NCBI RefSeq assembly: GCF_017876675.1
Contig: NZ_JAGIOI010000001.1
Location: 2,914,001-2,978,000 of the forward strand
Reading direction: 5' to 3'
Source: Arthrobacter stackebrandtii
GTDB lineage: Bacteria > Actinomycetota > Actinomycetes > Actinomycetales > Micrococcaceae
Length of the DNA stretch: 64,000 nt
The notes under the pieces were generated by a model that was given only the letters and a program-made list of their open reading frames with translations, was not told the origin of the DNA and did not search any database. This document shows, one piece after another, positions 12,774-24,700 of this stretch. The position numbers and the translations under genes are program-made. Positions within the stretch are counted from its first letter, which is position 1. Each line of letters opens with the position of its first letter.

Positions 12774-14864
12774 ATGACTTCCAGCGCCACACTGCTGCGC
12801 CCCGCCGGGCCCGCGGCCGCCGACACCCCGCCGCCGCCACCGGCACCGGCACGGACTACACGCAAGTTCCTCCCGGAAGTGCAGGGCCTGCGTGCACTCG
12901 CGGTGCTCATGGTGGTGGCCTACCACGTCTGGTTCGGCCGCATATCCGGCGGCGTGGACATCTTCCTGCTGATCTCGGCCTTTCTGCTGACCGGCCAGTT
13001 CACCCGGCGGCTGGAAGCGGGGCGGCCCCTTGAACTCCTGAAGTACTGGGTGCACCTTTTCAAGCGCCTGCTGCCGCTGATCGCCGTGACACTGTTGGCC
13101 GTCTTGGGCGCCGCGTGGCTCTTCTTCCCGGTGTCGCGCTGGCCTGACGTCTTTGGCCAGGCCTGGGCATCGCTGTTCTACTACCAAAACTGGTACCTGG
13201 CCGCAGAGTCCGTTGACTACTACGCGGCGCAGCACAGCGTCGCCAGCCCCCTGCAGCACTTCTGGTCGCTGTCCATCCAGGGCCAGATCTTCATCCTGTG
13301 GCCGCTGCTCTTCGCTGTCGCCGCGCTTTTGGCCAAGCTGTGCCGGCTGCGGATCCGCCCCGTGCTGATTGCCCTGTTTGGTGCCGTGTTTGCCGGTTCC
13401 CTGGCGTTCTCCATCACCAGCACGGCCACCCACCAGGCCTTTGCCTACTTTGACACACGCGCCCGCCTGTGGGAATTTGCCCTCGGATCGCTGCTGGCGC
13501 TGCTGCTGCCCTACCTCAAGCTGGGCCGCGGCGTCCGCATCGTGCTCGGCTGGGCGGGCCTGGTGGCCATGTTCGCCTGCGGCATCGTGCTGCAGGTCGG
13601 CCAGCAGTTCCCCGGCTACATGGCGCTCTGGCCCACCCTGGCAGCCGCAGCGATCATCGTGGCCGGCTTCACCGACAGCCGCCTCGGCGCCGACCGGCTG
13701 CTCAGCCTGAAGCCGCTGGTCAAGCTCGGCGACAGCTCCTACGCCCTTTACCTGTTCCACTGGCCCGCACTGGTTTTCTACCTGGTGGTCTCGGGCAACG
13801 AACAGGCGGGCCTCGTGCCCGGGCTGGTGATTGTCCTGGGCTCAGTGGCCGCCGCCATCCTGGCCACCAAATTCATTGACGCACCCATTCGCCGCAGCCC
13901 CTGGATCGAACGAAAGCGCCGCCGCGCCGTCACCGTCATCCTCGTGTGCGTGGCCCTCGTCGCGACACCCCTGGCTGCCTGGCAGCATCAGCTCAACGCC
14001 GCCAACGAGGCTGCCCGGCAGGCCGTGCTGTCGCAGGCGGCACCCAACAACCCCGGCGCGATCTCCCTGCTGCCGGACTACGTGGACCGGACAGGTCCGG
14101 ATGCGGTGCTGGTTCCCTCGCAGCTGGACATGCCGGATGAGTGGCCGCGGTTCGAAGGGGGAAAGTGCCGCAGCGACGGCAAGGAGATGCTCAACATCTG
14201 CAACAACGGGATCGAGGACGGCGAGAAGTCCCTGGTGGTCCTGGGCAGCTCCCACGCCCATGTCTGGAACACGCCGTTGCTGGCCATCGCCAAACAGAAC
14301 AACTGGTCCGTGAACTCGTACACCAAGGGTTTCTGCCCCCTCGGAGACGACTTGTCCACGGGCATCACTGAGAGTTGCCAGAAGTTCAACGAAGACACCA
14401 TGAGTGAAGTCGTTGCCTTGCACCCCGACCTCGTGGTGACCACCAGCACCCTGACGAGTTCTGAAAAGGGCGAGCCGGAAGTACTGGAACCGTCCTGGGT
14501 TGCCGCTGTGGGAACGCTCAACACAGCCGGGATCCCGGTCCTGGCCATCCGGGACACTCCGCGCTTTGCAAACCTCGTACCCGAATGCGTCGAAGAGTCC
14601 CCGGAGGACCTCTCAGACTGCGGCTCGGTGCGGTCCGAATTGTTCGCCGCGGTGCCGCCCACGGACGCGGTGGCAGGGTCGCTGCCGGAAACCACTTTTG
14701 TGGATTTCACCGACTACTTCTGCGACGCCACCACCTGCCCGGCCGTGATCGGCAACGTGATTGTGTACAAGGACGACAACCACGTGACGAGCAGCTACCT
14801 GAAGACCATGACACCGATCTTCGAGCGTGAACTCCACACCGCCACGGGCTGGGACATGAAGTAG
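12774..14864 (+). CDS. Acyltransferase-3 fused to a C-terminal SGNH domain (OafA-like)
   Basis: 696 residues. A Pro/Ala-rich cytoplasmic N-terminus precedes LRALAVLMVVAYHVWFG (acyltransferase His) and GGVDIFLLISAFLLTG. About eleven helices end near residue 400. The extracytoplasmic C-terminal part begins an SGNH hydrolase fold with VVLGSSHAHVWN and closes with YKDDNHVTSSY, where the D-x-x-H catalytic residues are expected. Such fusions move acetyl groups across the membrane onto peptidoglycan or polysaccharide. Together with the previous gene it gives two acylation activities. Confidence 0.88.
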   Translation: MTSSATLLRPAGPAAADTPPPPPAPARTTRKFLPEVQGLRALAVLMVVAYHVWFGRISGGVDIFLLISAFLLTGQFTRRLEAGRPLELLKYWVHLFKRLLPLIAVTLLAVLGAAWLFFPVSRWPDVFGQAWASLFYYQNWYLAAESVDYYAAQHSVASPLQHFWSLSIQGQIFILWPLLFAVAALLAKLCRLRIRPVLIALFGAVFAGSLAFSITSTATHQAFAYFDTRARLWEFALGSLLALLLPYLKLGRGVRIVLGWAGLVAMFACGIVLQVGQQFPGYMALWPTLAAAAIIVAGFTDSRLGADRLLSLKPLVKLGDSSYALYLFHWPALVFYLVVSGNEQAGLVPGLVIVLGSVAAAILATKFIDAPIRRSPWIERKRRRAVTVILVCVALVATPLAAWQHQLNAANEAARQAVLSQAAPNNPGAISLLPDYVDRTGPDAVLVPSQLDMPDEWPRFEGGKCRSDGKEMLNICNNGIEDGEKSLVVLGSSHAHVWNTPLLAIAKQNNWSVNSYTKGFCPLGDDLSTGITESCQKFNEDTMSEVVALHPDLVVTTSTLTSSEKGEPEVLEPSWVAAVGTLNTAGIPVLAIRDTPRFANLVPECVEESPEDLSDCGSVRSELFAAVPPTDAVAGSLPETTFVDFTDYFCDATTCPAVIGNVIVYKDDNHVTSSYLKTMTPIFERELHTATGWDMK

Positions 14865-14929
14865 CGCCGCACCCGGAACATTTTGGGCGGCGCCACCGGA
14901 TCCGCAGCGTCATGCCCTTTACATCACCG

Positions 14930-14986
14930 CGAACGTACAGAAGATGCCAATGTTGGCGGGCAACATTGGCATCTTCTGTACGTTCG
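14930..14986. terminator. Long perfect hairpin between convergent genes
   Basis: 26-bp perfect arms (14930-14955 and 14961-14986) with a 5-nt loop. Neither side has a T-run, but the position between converging genes suggests a transcription stop for both strands. Confidence 0.6.
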
Positions 14987-15000
14987 AGGGGGATTGGGCG

Positions 15001-16089
15001 CTACGCGGGCTTTACATCAGGCTGGACATCGATCCAGTCGGCCAGCCGGGCGATGCCCTGCTCCAGGTTGTAGCGCGGTTCCCAGCCCAGGACTTCACGG
15101 GCTGCCGTGATGTCTGCCCAGGCGTGCCGGACGTCGCCCTGGCGGTACTGGCCCGTCACGTGCGGTTCTGGGGCGCCGTAGCGGGCCGCGATGGTCGCAG
15201 CCGCCGTGCCGATGGTCTGGAATTCACCGGAGCCGATGTCCAGCGGGGTGGCCGGCGCCTGCTCCGAGGTGGCGGCGGCAACCACGGCGGAGGCGATGTC
15301 GTCGATCAGGATGAAGTCGCGGCGCACCTCGCCGTCTTCGTAGAGGGGGATGGAGCGCCCGCCCATGGCCATGCGGCAGAAAAGGCTCATGATGCCTGTG
15401 TAGGGGTTGATGAGGGACTGGCCGGGGCCGTAGACGTTCTGCAGGCGCAGGATGGCGCTCTCCACGCCGTAGGACTTGGCCCAGGCGAGCAGGATGTTCT
15501 CCTGTGCCAGCTTGGTGGCGCCGTACACACTCACAGGGGCAGGGAACACCTCAGAGGCCTTCATCGCCGTGGGCTCGGCGCCAGGGAAGTCCCACTCGGA
15601 ATGGTCCAGGGTCTCGCTGGTGCGCTGGCCCGGGTAGAAGAGTGCGCCGTCGGCATTGCGCCAGGCACCCTCGCCGTACACGGCGCGGCTGGAGGTGAGC
15701 ACGATGCGGCGGGGGAGCGCCTTGTTCCGGAGGAAGCCGTCCAGCAGCTGGGTGGTGCCCACCACGTTGACGTGTGCGTGGCGCGTTGCTTCCTCAAGCG
15801 ACTGGCCGGTGCCGGTTTCAGCGGCAAGGTGGATGACGACGTCGGGCTTCACCTCAGGCAGGACGGCGTCCCAGACGGCAGCATCGGTGATGTCGCCAAC
15901 AACCAGTTCGACGCCGGCTGCCAGGCCCGCGGGCCGCTCGCCGCTCTCGTGGATCTGCGGGTGCAGGTTGTCCACAACCACAACCCTCTTGAAGGATTGC
16001 AGCAGGGACTCGGAGATGGCGCATCCAATGAAGCCTGCACCGCCGGTGACGAGGACGGTCTCGGTCCGTGATTCGGGGGAGTTCTGCAT
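15001..16089 (-). CDS. NAD-dependent epimerase/dehydratase (extended SDR)
   Basis: 362 residues from ATG 16089. Rossmann motif [12 protein letters not shown], then DNLHPQ, catalytic-type SSRAVYG and YGATK (Tyr-x-x-x-Lys). Works on a nucleotide sugar, probably as a 4-epimerase or 4-reductase; the substrate cannot be told from sequence. First gene after the hairpin and last in a minus-strand run that starts with the lipoprotein at 21048; the 46-bp gap to the preceding GT2 suggests co-transcription. Confidence 0.82.
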   Translation of the reverse strand: MQNSPESRTETVLVTGGAGFIGCAISESLLQSFKRVVVVDNLHPQIHESGERPAGLAAGVELVVGDITDAAVWDAVLPEVKPDVVIHLAAETGTGQSLEEATRHAHVNVVGTTQLLDGFLRNKALPRRIVLTSSRAVYGEGAWRNADGALFYPGQRTSETLDHSEWDFPGAEPTAMKASEVFPAPVSVYGATKLAQENILLAWAKSYGVESAILRLQNVYGPGQSLINPYTGIMSLFCRMAMGGRSIPLYEDGEVRRDFILIDDIASAVVAAATSEQAPATPLDIGSGEFQTIGTAAATIAARYGAPEPHVTGQYRQGDVRHAWADITAAREVLGWEPRYNLEQGIARLADWIDVQPDVKPA

Positions 16090-16135
16090 GGTGGGGTTCT
16101 TTCTTGACTGGGGGATGACGGCGGCGATGGAGGGC

Positions 16136-17023
16136 TTATGACCCGAAGGCGTGGCGTGCCAGGGTCTTGGCGGCCTTGGTGTCCCGGGCCAGCAGGGCCT
16201 TGGGCACCAGCGCAAGGGCATGGGCGCGGGAGGTGATGCGCAGCTTGGCGGCCCGCTCGGCCTTGGTCCAGCCCAGTTCACGTGCCTGTCCGGCGGCGAC
16301 GGCGAAGTAGTCGCGTTCGCCCACAAACCGTGAACCGTCCACGAGCTTCGAGGACGAGGCGCTTTCGGAGTGGCGGCGGTAGGAGAAGCAGACCGTGGGT
16401 TCGATCAGCAGCTGGTCGCCGGCGTAGATCATGTCCATGATCAGGGCCAGGTCCTGGATGATGGGGAAGCCGTCGCGGAAGTCCACGGCCTGCATCCGGT
16501 CCGTGCGGAAGGCCAAGGCGGGCCAGTACAGCCAGTCGCCGTGCATCAGGTTCGCGGCGATGGACTCGCCTGAGACCAACTGGGGGCCGTTGCCGTGGGG
16601 GCGCACGACCTTCTGCTTGACGACGTCGACGAAGGTCTTGACGACGTCGCTGTTTTCATCGATCACCTGGACGCCGGGCTGGATGATGGCCGCCGAGGGG
16701 AAGCGCTTGTGGGCCGCCAGGATCGTCTCAACGTAGTTGGGCAGCATGACGTCGTCGCAGCCGAGGATCACCATGACTTCTTCGGTGGCCAGGGACACAC
16801 AGGTGCGGTAGTTGGCGGTGATGCCGCCGTTTACTTCCTTGCGGATGTACTTGATGCGGGGGTCGTTGAAGCCGGCCATGAAGTTCTGGATCTCAAGGTC
16901 CGCGTAGGCGTCGTCAACAACCGTCAGGAGCCAGTCGTCGCTGGTTTGTGCCAGGACGCTGTTGACAGTTTCCTTCATGTAGCCGGGGTCTCCCCAATAG
17001 GGGATGAAAATGTCCAAGGGCAT
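16136..17023 (-). CDS. Family 2 glycosyltransferase
   Basis: 295 residues. Starts LDIFIPYWGDPGYMKETVNSVLAQT, and carries TVVDDAYAD and the metal-binding ILGCDDVMLP typical of GT-A inverting enzymes. No membrane helices, so cytoplasmic. Lies in the minus-strand glycan run between the SDR epimerase and DUF2304. Confidence 0.85.
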   Translation of the reverse strand: MPLDIFIPYWGDPGYMKETVNSVLAQTSDDWLLTVVDDAYADLEIQNFMAGFNDPRIKYIRKEVNGGITANYRTCVSLATEEVMVILGCDDVMLPNYVETILAAHKRFPSAAIIQPGVQVIDENSDVVKTFVDVVKQKVVRPHGNGPQLVSGESIAANLMHGDWLYWPALAFRTDRMQAVDFRDGFPIIQDLALIMDMIYAGDQLLIEPTVCFSYRRHSESASSSKLVDGSRFVGERDYFAVAAGQARELGWTKAERAAKLRITSRAHALALVPKALLARDTKAAKTLARHAFGS

Positions 17024-17071
17024 GGTGGGGTGTCACTTTCTCCCCTGGGGGCAGGGGTTGGGCCGTGCGGC

Positions 17072-17482
17072 CTATTCGTCGGTGGGGGCCTCTGTGCGGA
17101 CCGGTGCGGGGCCGGTGTCGCCGGCCAGGGAATCGAGGCGGCTTTCCAGCGCGGTCAGCTGGGCCCGCAGGATGGCGGATTCCTCCGCCAGGACGCGGGT
17201 TTCATCTTCAACCACGGAGATCTCCCACGACAGGTGCAGGCAGACCCCCAGCGCGAGCACGATGCTCATGGCGAAGAGCAGGTTGGAGGGAACCTGCACG
17301 TTCAGTATCTCGGCCACGAATTCCAGCAGGCGCGGGAACACCGCCAGCACCAGCATGGCCAGGCCCACCAGCAGCCACAGGGCGGCGTACTTCTCACGGA
17401 TCTTCTTGCGCCGGAGCATGTCAAAAACTATGAACAGTATGAAGAGGGAGAGGATGAATGCGGCAAGGACGGACATGTTCAC
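17072..17482 (-). CDS. DUF2304 small membrane protein (copy 1)
   Basis: 136 residues. Three hydrophobic helices cover about residues 3-85 with a charged REKYAALW motif after the first, then a coiled-coil-like Glu/Leu tail (VEDETRVLAEESAILRAQL). GTG 17482 overlaps the stop of the upstream GT2 by 4 nt; ATG 17476 is the alternative. DUF2304 proteins habitually sit beside polyprenyl-phosphate GT2 enzymes and are thought to help them at the membrane; the function is not established. A second pair is at 47231-48338. Confidence 0.82.
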   Translation of the reverse strand: MNMSVLAAFILSLFILFIVFDMLRRKKIREKYAALWLLVGLAMLVLAVFPRLLEFVAEILNVQVPSNLLFAMSIVLALGVCLHLSWEISVVEDETRVLAEESAILRAQLTALESRLDSLAGDTGPAPVRTEAPTDE

Positions 17483-18222
17483 CCCACTTCACTTTCAGCG
17501 TGGACCACTGTGGACGGTTTCCTTGTCATGGCGAAGAGAAAGGCAAAGATGCTCCGACCCAGGTAGAGGGCGGCCTTTGCCGGGTTGTGGCTGGGAGTGC
17601 CGGCCTGCCGGACGCGCATTTCCACGGGGACCTGGGTGACCTTGCAGCCGGAACGGATGGCCACCACGAGCGAGTCAATGGTGTCGCCGAGGTATTCGGC
17701 AGGGTAGTGGTCCAGGTATTGGGCAATGCCCCGGCGGTTGGCCGCACGGAACCCGCTGGTCACATCAGTGAGCCGTGTTCCGGCCAGCCGGGAAATGGTC
17801 CTGGCCAGGAACACCATGGCCCACTTGCGGGGGCCGCTGACCGTGTAGGTCCCCTTTTCGGCAAAGCGGGCGCCGATGGAGATGTCTGCGTTTTCCAGCC
17901 CGTCAAGCACGACGGCGATGTCCTTCGGGTCATGCTGTCCGTCGGCATCAACCTGGATCACGGCGTCATAGTTCAGCCGGTGGGCGTACTTGAAACCGGC
18001 CCGCATGGCCCCGCCCACGCCCAGGTTGAACGGCAGCTGGAGCACGGTGGCGCCGGCGTTCGCGGCCACCTGGGCCGTGTTGTCGGTGGAGCCGTCGTTG
18101 ACCACGAGGATGTCGTATCCCTCGGGCCGGGCGAGCACTTCCCGCACCGTGTTTCCGACGGCGAGCCCCTCGTTCCACGCCGGCATGATGACGAGAACGC
18201 GTTCTAGAAGTGGTGGGGTCAT
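17479..18222 (-). CDS. Dolichyl/polyprenyl-phosphate hexose synthase-like GT2
   Basis: 247 residues with VLVIMPAWNEG, LVVNDGSTDNT, the metal site QVDADGQHDP and SGFRAANRR, all typical of DPM1/DPG-type GT2 enzymes that load a sugar on polyprenyl phosphate. It lacks the C-terminal helices of larger family members, consistent with dependence on the coupled DUF2304 protein. Confidence 0.86.
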   Translation of the reverse strand: MTPPLLERVLVIMPAWNEGLAVGNTVREVLARPEGYDILVVNDGSTDNTAQVAANAGATVLQLPFNLGVGGAMRAGFKYAHRLNYDAVIQVDADGQHDPKDIAVVLDGLENADISIGARFAEKGTYTVSGPRKWAMVFLARTISRLAGTRLTDVTSGFRAANRRGIAQYLDHYPAEYLGDTIDSLVVAIRSGCKVTQVPVEMRVRQAGTPSHNPAKAALYLGRSIFAFLFAMTRKPSTVVHAESEVG

Positions 18223-18300
18223 GGTCTCTAATCTATACCAATCAGGGGCAGGGACAGGGGTCGTGGCATGCGCCGTGGCTCACGCGCGCCGGCCGGGGAG

Positions 18301-19296
18301 CTACTCCAGGCCATAGCTTTGCGCGGAGTGCTTAAGGTAAATTTTGGCGAAAGTTGAAGGCGCCGCCTTGAGCAGCAGCGCCGCTGCTGCGAACTTCGGC
18401 TTGACTGTGGCAGCACCCGCAATCCAGGCGGGCCGGAGCGCCCGGCGGCAGTCGTCCACCGTGGCCTGCGCTGCCGGCTGGGCGGCCAATTTCATGATGG
18501 CGCTCTGGGCCGTGAGCATGGTGATGAGCAGGCGCATGGTGGCGTAGGGCTTGGCATACGATCCGGTTCGCAGTTCCAGCGGCAGGTGCTGGTGGAGGTC
18601 GGCCAGGGCCAGGTCGGCGTCGCTGCGTGCCGGGATCCGGCCCCAGGTCAGCGAACCGGACGAGATGTAATAGCGGTTCAGCGGGACGGGCGAGCTGGTG
18701 ACCTTTCGGGCCCGGGAGTCGAGCAGGATGTTGATCGTCATGTCCTCGAACCTGGTGGAACCCTCGGGGAATGCGACATCGGAGAACAAGGTGCGCCGGT
18801 AGACCTTGTCCCACGCGAACGGCAGGATTTCATCCAACATGGCGGCCCGCACGGCCTCATGCCCCGTGGATTGCCCAATGAACGCACTGTGCCGGGTGCT
18901 TTCGCTCCCGTCGGGCCGGACCACGACGTGCCCGGCCATCGAAATGTCGAAATCGGAGCCCAGCGCGCCGACGTGGTGGGCGAGAAAGCCCGGGAGGTAC
19001 TCGTCGTCGGAATCCAAAAACGCAACAAAGGTCCCTGTCGCTGCACGCAGTGCCTCGTTGCGGACACCCGAGGGTCCCACATTGCGGGGCATGTCAATCA
19101 GCGTCACCCGCGCGTCGCCCGTGGCGGCACCCAGGGCCTTGACGAGCTCCACGGAGTTGTCCGTCGAGGCGTCGTTGACAACGAACAGCTCAAAGTCGGT
19201 GAAGGTCTGGGCCAGGACGCTGGAGATGGCCCTTTCCACGGTTGCCGCTGCGTTGAAGCACGGCATGATGATCGAGACTTGGGGGGAACTAGGCAT
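18301..19296 (-). CDS. Family 2 glycosyltransferase
   Basis: 331 residues from ATG 19296. Sequence VSIIMPCFNAAATVERAISSVLAQTF and VAFLDSDDEYLPGF give the GT-A fold and D-x-D-like site. The start overlaps the end of the flippase gene by 8 nt, so the two are likely one transcription unit. Acceptor and donor unknown. Confidence 0.86.
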   Translation of the reverse strand: MPSSPQVSIIMPCFNAAATVERAISSVLAQTFTDFELFVVNDASTDNSVELVKALGAATGDARVTLIDMPRNVGPSGVRNEALRAATGTFVAFLDSDDEYLPGFLAHHVGALGSDFDISMAGHVVVRPDGSESTRHSAFIGQSTGHEAVRAAMLDEILPFAWDKVYRRTLFSDVAFPEGSTRFEDMTINILLDSRARKVTSSPVPLNRYYISSGSLTWGRIPARSDADLALADLHQHLPLELRTGSYAKPYATMRLLITMLTAQSAIMKLAAQPAAQATVDDCRRALRPAWIAGAATVKPKFAAAALLLKAAPSTFAKIYLKHSAQSYGLE

Positions 19297-20560
19297 CGCT
19301 TGGGTCCTTCGACGTCGACGGGGCAGGGGCCGGCTGGCGGCGCAACACACCGATTCCATGGACCAGCGCACCAACGGCCGGTCCGGCAAACAGGCTGGCA
19401 ACCACCACCAGGTCCAAGGGGCCGGGCACAAACAAGATGCCGACGGAGACTGCGGTTGCTGCCACCCATCCGGCCAGGTACAGTCCGTGGCGGCCCTGTG
19501 CCATGGCCGTGGTGCCAGTCAGGGTGAGGATGGCCAGGAACGCTGCGGCCAGCGTCAGGGCACCGAGCAACCAGCCGTCGACGGAGTAGTCCGGGCCGAA
19601 GATGAGCATGATCCACGGCCCCACCAGGGCAGCGGCCACAGCACCTACAAGCCCAAGGGCAACCACTGCCAGAAACGGTTTGGCCAGCACCCGGTAGGCG
19701 GGCTCCCTGGAATGGATCAGCGCCGTCATGACAACGCCCTGAAAGGCCTGCAGCGGAATCATGATGGGTGCCCGGGTCAGGGAAACCGCCAGAAGCAGCG
19801 GGGCCGCCAAGGCAAAGTCTGCCGGATCCGCCGCAATCTTGATAACAGCGGGAAAGCCGGTGACCAGCACGGCGGTCGCCGCCGCCGTGGCCATGGCCAT
19901 GAGGCAGCGCACCATGTAGGGGAGCATGCCGACATCGGCGCGGGCGCGCATGCCGGCGCGGCCGCCGGAGGAGAAGACGGCGAAGTACAGCCAGACGAGT
20001 GTTCCGCTCAGTGCTGCATACTCGAGCCCCGCCAGGCTGCCCCCGATGAAGGCGGCAACGGCCATGACCAGCAGCCTGAAGACGGCTTCGGCGGCAGCCA
20101 GCCCCGAATAGGTGCCCCACCGTTCCTGCCCTGCGCTCGCCCCGGCCAGCCCAATGTGCCCGGAGTACAGCAGGACGGCCAGGGCGATGCCCAGCCACAG
20201 CAGGGCCGGCGCGTCCGGAATCAGCACCGGCATCCACCAGGGGCTGGTGACGGCCACGATGAGGGCGGCGGCCCCGCCGATCAGCAGGGACACGGGGAGT
20301 ACCGGGGCTCCAGCCATGGCGGCCGCGTGGTGCATCATCCGCCGTGACTTCACGGCCCGGGTCGCTTCCGTCATGAGGCCGGTCAAGACCCCGAACAAGC
20401 CGAGCAGGACACCCCAGAACGCGAGGAAGTTTGCGTTGTCGGCTGGTGTCAGGCTGCGCGAGGCCACGATGAGCACAATGTATCCGCAGGCTGCGGCAAC
20501 CAGGGAGGACAGGCCGACGGCGGAGAGTGTCCTGCCCTTGCCGGGAGCTGCGGACGGCAC
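19289..20560 (-). CDS. Wzx-like polysaccharide flippase
   Basis: About 423 residues with twelve or more hydrophobic segments, beginning RTLSAVGLSSLVAAACGYIV. The pattern fits the MOP/Wzx exporter superfamily (lipid-linked oligosaccharide translocation), although no single motif is decisive. GTG 20560 lies 3 bases after the stop of the upstream lipoprotein gene and gives the best start; upstream in-frame codons run through that gene. Cys- and Lys-poor, as usual for membrane proteins of this class. Confidence 0.7.
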   Translation of the reverse strand: MPSAAPGKGRTLSAVGLSSLVAAACGYIVLIVASRSLTPADNANFLAFWGVLLGLFGVLTGLMTEATRAVKSRRMMHHAAAMAGAPVLPVSLLIGGAAALIVAVTSPWWMPVLIPDAPALLWLGIALAVLLYSGHIGLAGASAGQERWGTYSGLAAAEAVFRLLVMAVAAFIGGSLAGLEYAALSGTLVWLYFAVFSSGGRAGMRARADVGMLPYMVRCLMAMATAAATAVLVTGFPAVIKIAADPADFALAAPLLLAVSLTRAPIMIPLQAFQGVVMTALIHSREPAYRVLAKPFLAVVALGLVGAVAAALVGPWIMLIFGPDYSVDGWLLGALTLAAAFLAILTLTGTTAMAQGRHGLYLAGWVAATAVSVGILFVPGPLDLVVVASLFAGPAVGALVHGIGVLRRQPAPAPSTSKDPSDA

Positions 20561-20562
20561 CT

Positions 20563-22227
<1,665 letters not shown>

Positions 22228-22232
22228 CCGTC

Positions 22233-23642
22233 ATGGGCATCGAATTTTCCAAGCCGCTCACGGCCACGCAGACCCCGATCCCCGGCGTCATCCTCTACGA
22301 ACTGCCGGTCCATGGTGACAACCGGGGCTGGTTCAAGGAAAACTGGCAGCGGGAGAAGATGCTGGCCCTGGGCCTGCCGGACTTCGTCCCGGTGCAAAAC
22401 AACATCTCCTTCAACGAAAAGGCCGGCACGACCCGCGGGATCCATGCCGAGCCGTGGGACAAGTTCATCTCCGTCGCGACCGGGAAGATCTTCGGCGCCT
22501 GGGTCGATTTGCGCCAGGGCCCCTCGTTCGGGGCCGTGTTCACCACCGTCATGGACCCCTCCCAGGCGATCTTCATCCCGCGCGGGGTCGGCAACGCCTT
22601 CCAAACCCTGGAAGACAACACCGCGTACACCTACCTCGTCAACGACCACTGGTCAGCCGACGCGCAGGGCCAGTACACCTTCTTGAACCTTGCCGATGAG
22701 CAGACGGCCATTAACTGGCCCATCCCGCTGGGGCAGGCCGAACTCTCCGAGAAGGACAAAAACCATCCCCGCCTGGGCCAAGTCACCCCCATGGCGGGCA
22801 GGAAGACCCTGGTGCTGGGCGCCGACGGGCAACTCGGCCGCGCCCTGCGCACCCTCTACGCCGGGGATGCCAGTGTCGAGTTCGCGGCCCGGGACGGCTT
22901 TGACCTGACCAACCCGGACTCCTACACGGGCCGGAACTGGAGGAACTACGCCACGATCATCAACGCCGCCGCGTACACCGGCGTCGACACGGCAGAAACC
23001 CCCGCAGGCCGCACCCAGGCATGGGCCATCAACGCCACCGCCGTCGCGGACCTGGCCAAGGTCGCGACCGCGCACGGGATCACCCTGGTCCACATCTCCA
23101 GCGACTACGTCTTCGACGGCACCACCAACCTCCACACCGAGGACGAGGCCCTGTCCCCGCTGGGTGTCTACGGCCAGTCCAAGGCCGCCGGCGACCTCGC
23201 CGCGGCCACCGTGCCAAGGCACTACATCATCCGCACCAGCTGGGTCATCGGGGACGGGAACAACTTCGTCGCCACCATGGCATCCCTCGCCAACCGGGGC
23301 ATCAAACCCGCCGTCGTCAACGACCAAACCGGCAGGCTCTCCTTCACCACCGACATCGCAGCAGCCATCAAACACCTCATCGACACCGGTGCGGCCCACG
23401 GCACCTACAACCTCAGCAACGACGGCGAGCCCCAAACCTGGGCAGACATCGCCGCCGACGTCTACGAACTCACCGGCCACCACCGCGCCGACGTCACCGG
23501 CACCAGCACCGCCGACTACTTCAAGGACAAAAACGCCGCCCCCAGGCCCCACCACAGCACCCTGGACCTGGCCAAAATCAAGGCCACCGGATACACCCCC
23601 GCCCCCGCAGCACAACGCCTGCGCGAATACCTCGCCCAATAG
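22233..23642 (+). CDS. rmlCD: Fused dTDP-4-dehydrorhamnose 3,5-epimerase and 4-reductase
   Basis: 469 residues from ATG 22233. The N-terminal 190 residues are a RmlC cupin ([47 protein letters not shown]). The remainder is RmlD, an SDR with [36 protein letters not shown] and YGQSKAAGD. One polypeptide therefore does the last two steps of dTDP-L-rhamnose synthesis. The fusion is familiar in Arthrobacter relatives. It directly follows rmlB. Confidence 0.95.
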   Translation: MGIEFSKPLTATQTPIPGVILYELPVHGDNRGWFKENWQREKMLALGLPDFVPVQNNISFNEKAGTTRGIHAEPWDKFISVATGKIFGAWVDLRQGPSFGAVFTTVMDPSQAIFIPRGVGNAFQTLEDNTAYTYLVNDHWSADAQGQYTFLNLADEQTAINWPIPLGQAELSEKDKNHPRLGQVTPMAGRKTLVLGADGQLGRALRTLYAGDASVEFAARDGFDLTNPDSYTGRNWRNYATIINAAAYTGVDTAETPAGRTQAWAINATAVADLAKVATAHGITLVHISSDYVFDGTTNLHTEDEALSPLGVYGQSKAAGDLAAATVPRHYIIRTSWVIGDGNNFVATMASLANRGIKPAVVNDQTGRLSFTTDIAAAIKHLIDTGAAHGTYNLSNDGEPQTWADIAADVYELTGHHRADVTGTSTADYFKDKNAAPRPHHSTLDLAKIKATGYTPAPAAQRLREYLAQ

Positions 23643-23653
23643 AAATGGAAACA

Positions 23654-24670
23654 ATGAAAGTACTTGTCACCGGCGGCGCCGGCTACATCGGCTCGCACAT
23701 GGTCCTTTGCCTGCTCGAGGCCGGGCACGACGTTGTGGTGCTCGACAACCTCCTGAACTCCTCGGCCGAGTCGCTGCGCCGGGTGGAGGAACTGACGGGG
23801 CGCCACCCGGAATTTGTGGAACTGGACCTGCTCGACGCTGCAGGCGTGGATGCGCTGTTTGCCTCCTCGGGCTTTGACTCGGTCATCCACTTTGCCGGTC
23901 TGAAGGCCGTGGGCGAGTCCGTGGCCAAGCCGCTGTGGTACTACCAGAACAACATTGTGGGCACCCTGAACCTGCTGGCCTCCATGGACAGGCACGGCGT
24001 GCGCTCGCTCGTATTCAGTTCTTCTGCAACCGTCTACGGTGCCAGCGAGGAAGTTCCGCTGATCGAGAAGATGCCGCTGGACGCGACCAACCCCTATGGA
24101 CGCACCAAGGAACAGATCGAGGACATCCTCACCGACCTTGGCGCAGCAGACCCCACCTGGCGGATCGCCCTGCTGCGCTACTTCAACCCGGTGGGCGCAC
24201 ACGAATCCGGACGCATCGGCGAAGACCCCACGGGCGTGCCCAACAACCTGCTGCCGTTCGTGGCCCAGGTTGCCGTTGGCCGCCGCGAAAAGGTCATGGT
24301 TTTCGGCAACGACTACCCCACGCCGGACGGCACGGGCGTGCGCGACTACATCCACGTCATGGACCTGGCAGCCGGGCACCTGGCCGCACTGCAGTACCTT
24401 TCCGACCATGAGGGCGTGTTCCGCTGGAACCTGGGCACCGGCAACGGCTCTTCCGTCCTGGAAGTCATCCAGGCGTTTGGCGAAGCCGCCGGCAAGCCTG
24501 TTCCGTTTGAGTTCGCGCCCCGCCGCCCCGGCGACGCCGCGGTCAGCTACGCCGATCCCTCCTCCGCACTGGCGGACTTGGGCTGGTCGGCCCACCGCAA
24601 CCTGGCCCAGATGTGCGCCGACCACTGGCGCTGGCAGAAGGACAACCCGAACGGCTACGCGCAGCCCTGA
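23654..24670 (+). CDS. galE: UDP-glucose 4-epimerase
   Basis: 338 residues, the standard GalE length. Begins [30 protein letters not shown] and NPYGRTK supply the catalytic Ser and Tyr-x-x-x-Lys; [18 protein letters not shown] is the GalE family loop. Makes UDP-Gal, the substrate of Glf encoded at 3469. Start ATG 23654 preferred over ATG 23645 because it gives the canonical N-terminus. Downstream of rmlCD by 11 bp. Confidence 0.95.
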   Translation: MKVLVTGGAGYIGSHMVLCLLEAGHDVVVLDNLLNSSAESLRRVEELTGRHPEFVELDLLDAAGVDALFASSGFDSVIHFAGLKAVGESVAKPLWYYQNNIVGTLNLLASMDRHGVRSLVFSSSATVYGASEEVPLIEKMPLDATNPYGRTKEQIEDILTDLGAADPTWRIALLRYFNPVGAHESGRIGEDPTGVPNNLLPFVAQVAVGRREKVMVFGNDYPTPDGTGVRDYIHVMDLAAGHLAALQYLSDHEGVFRWNLGTGNGSSVLEVIQAFGEAAGKPVPFEFAPRRPGDAAVSYADPSSALADLGWSAHRNLAQMCADHWRWQKDNPNGYAQP

Positions 24671-24700
24671 CCCGCGGCCTGCAGAATGTACGGATAACCC

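Noticed and set aside
14930-14986. Hairpin considered as a mobile-element end or attachment site
   Set aside because: No second copy, no transposase nearby, and its place between convergent genes fits transcription termination.
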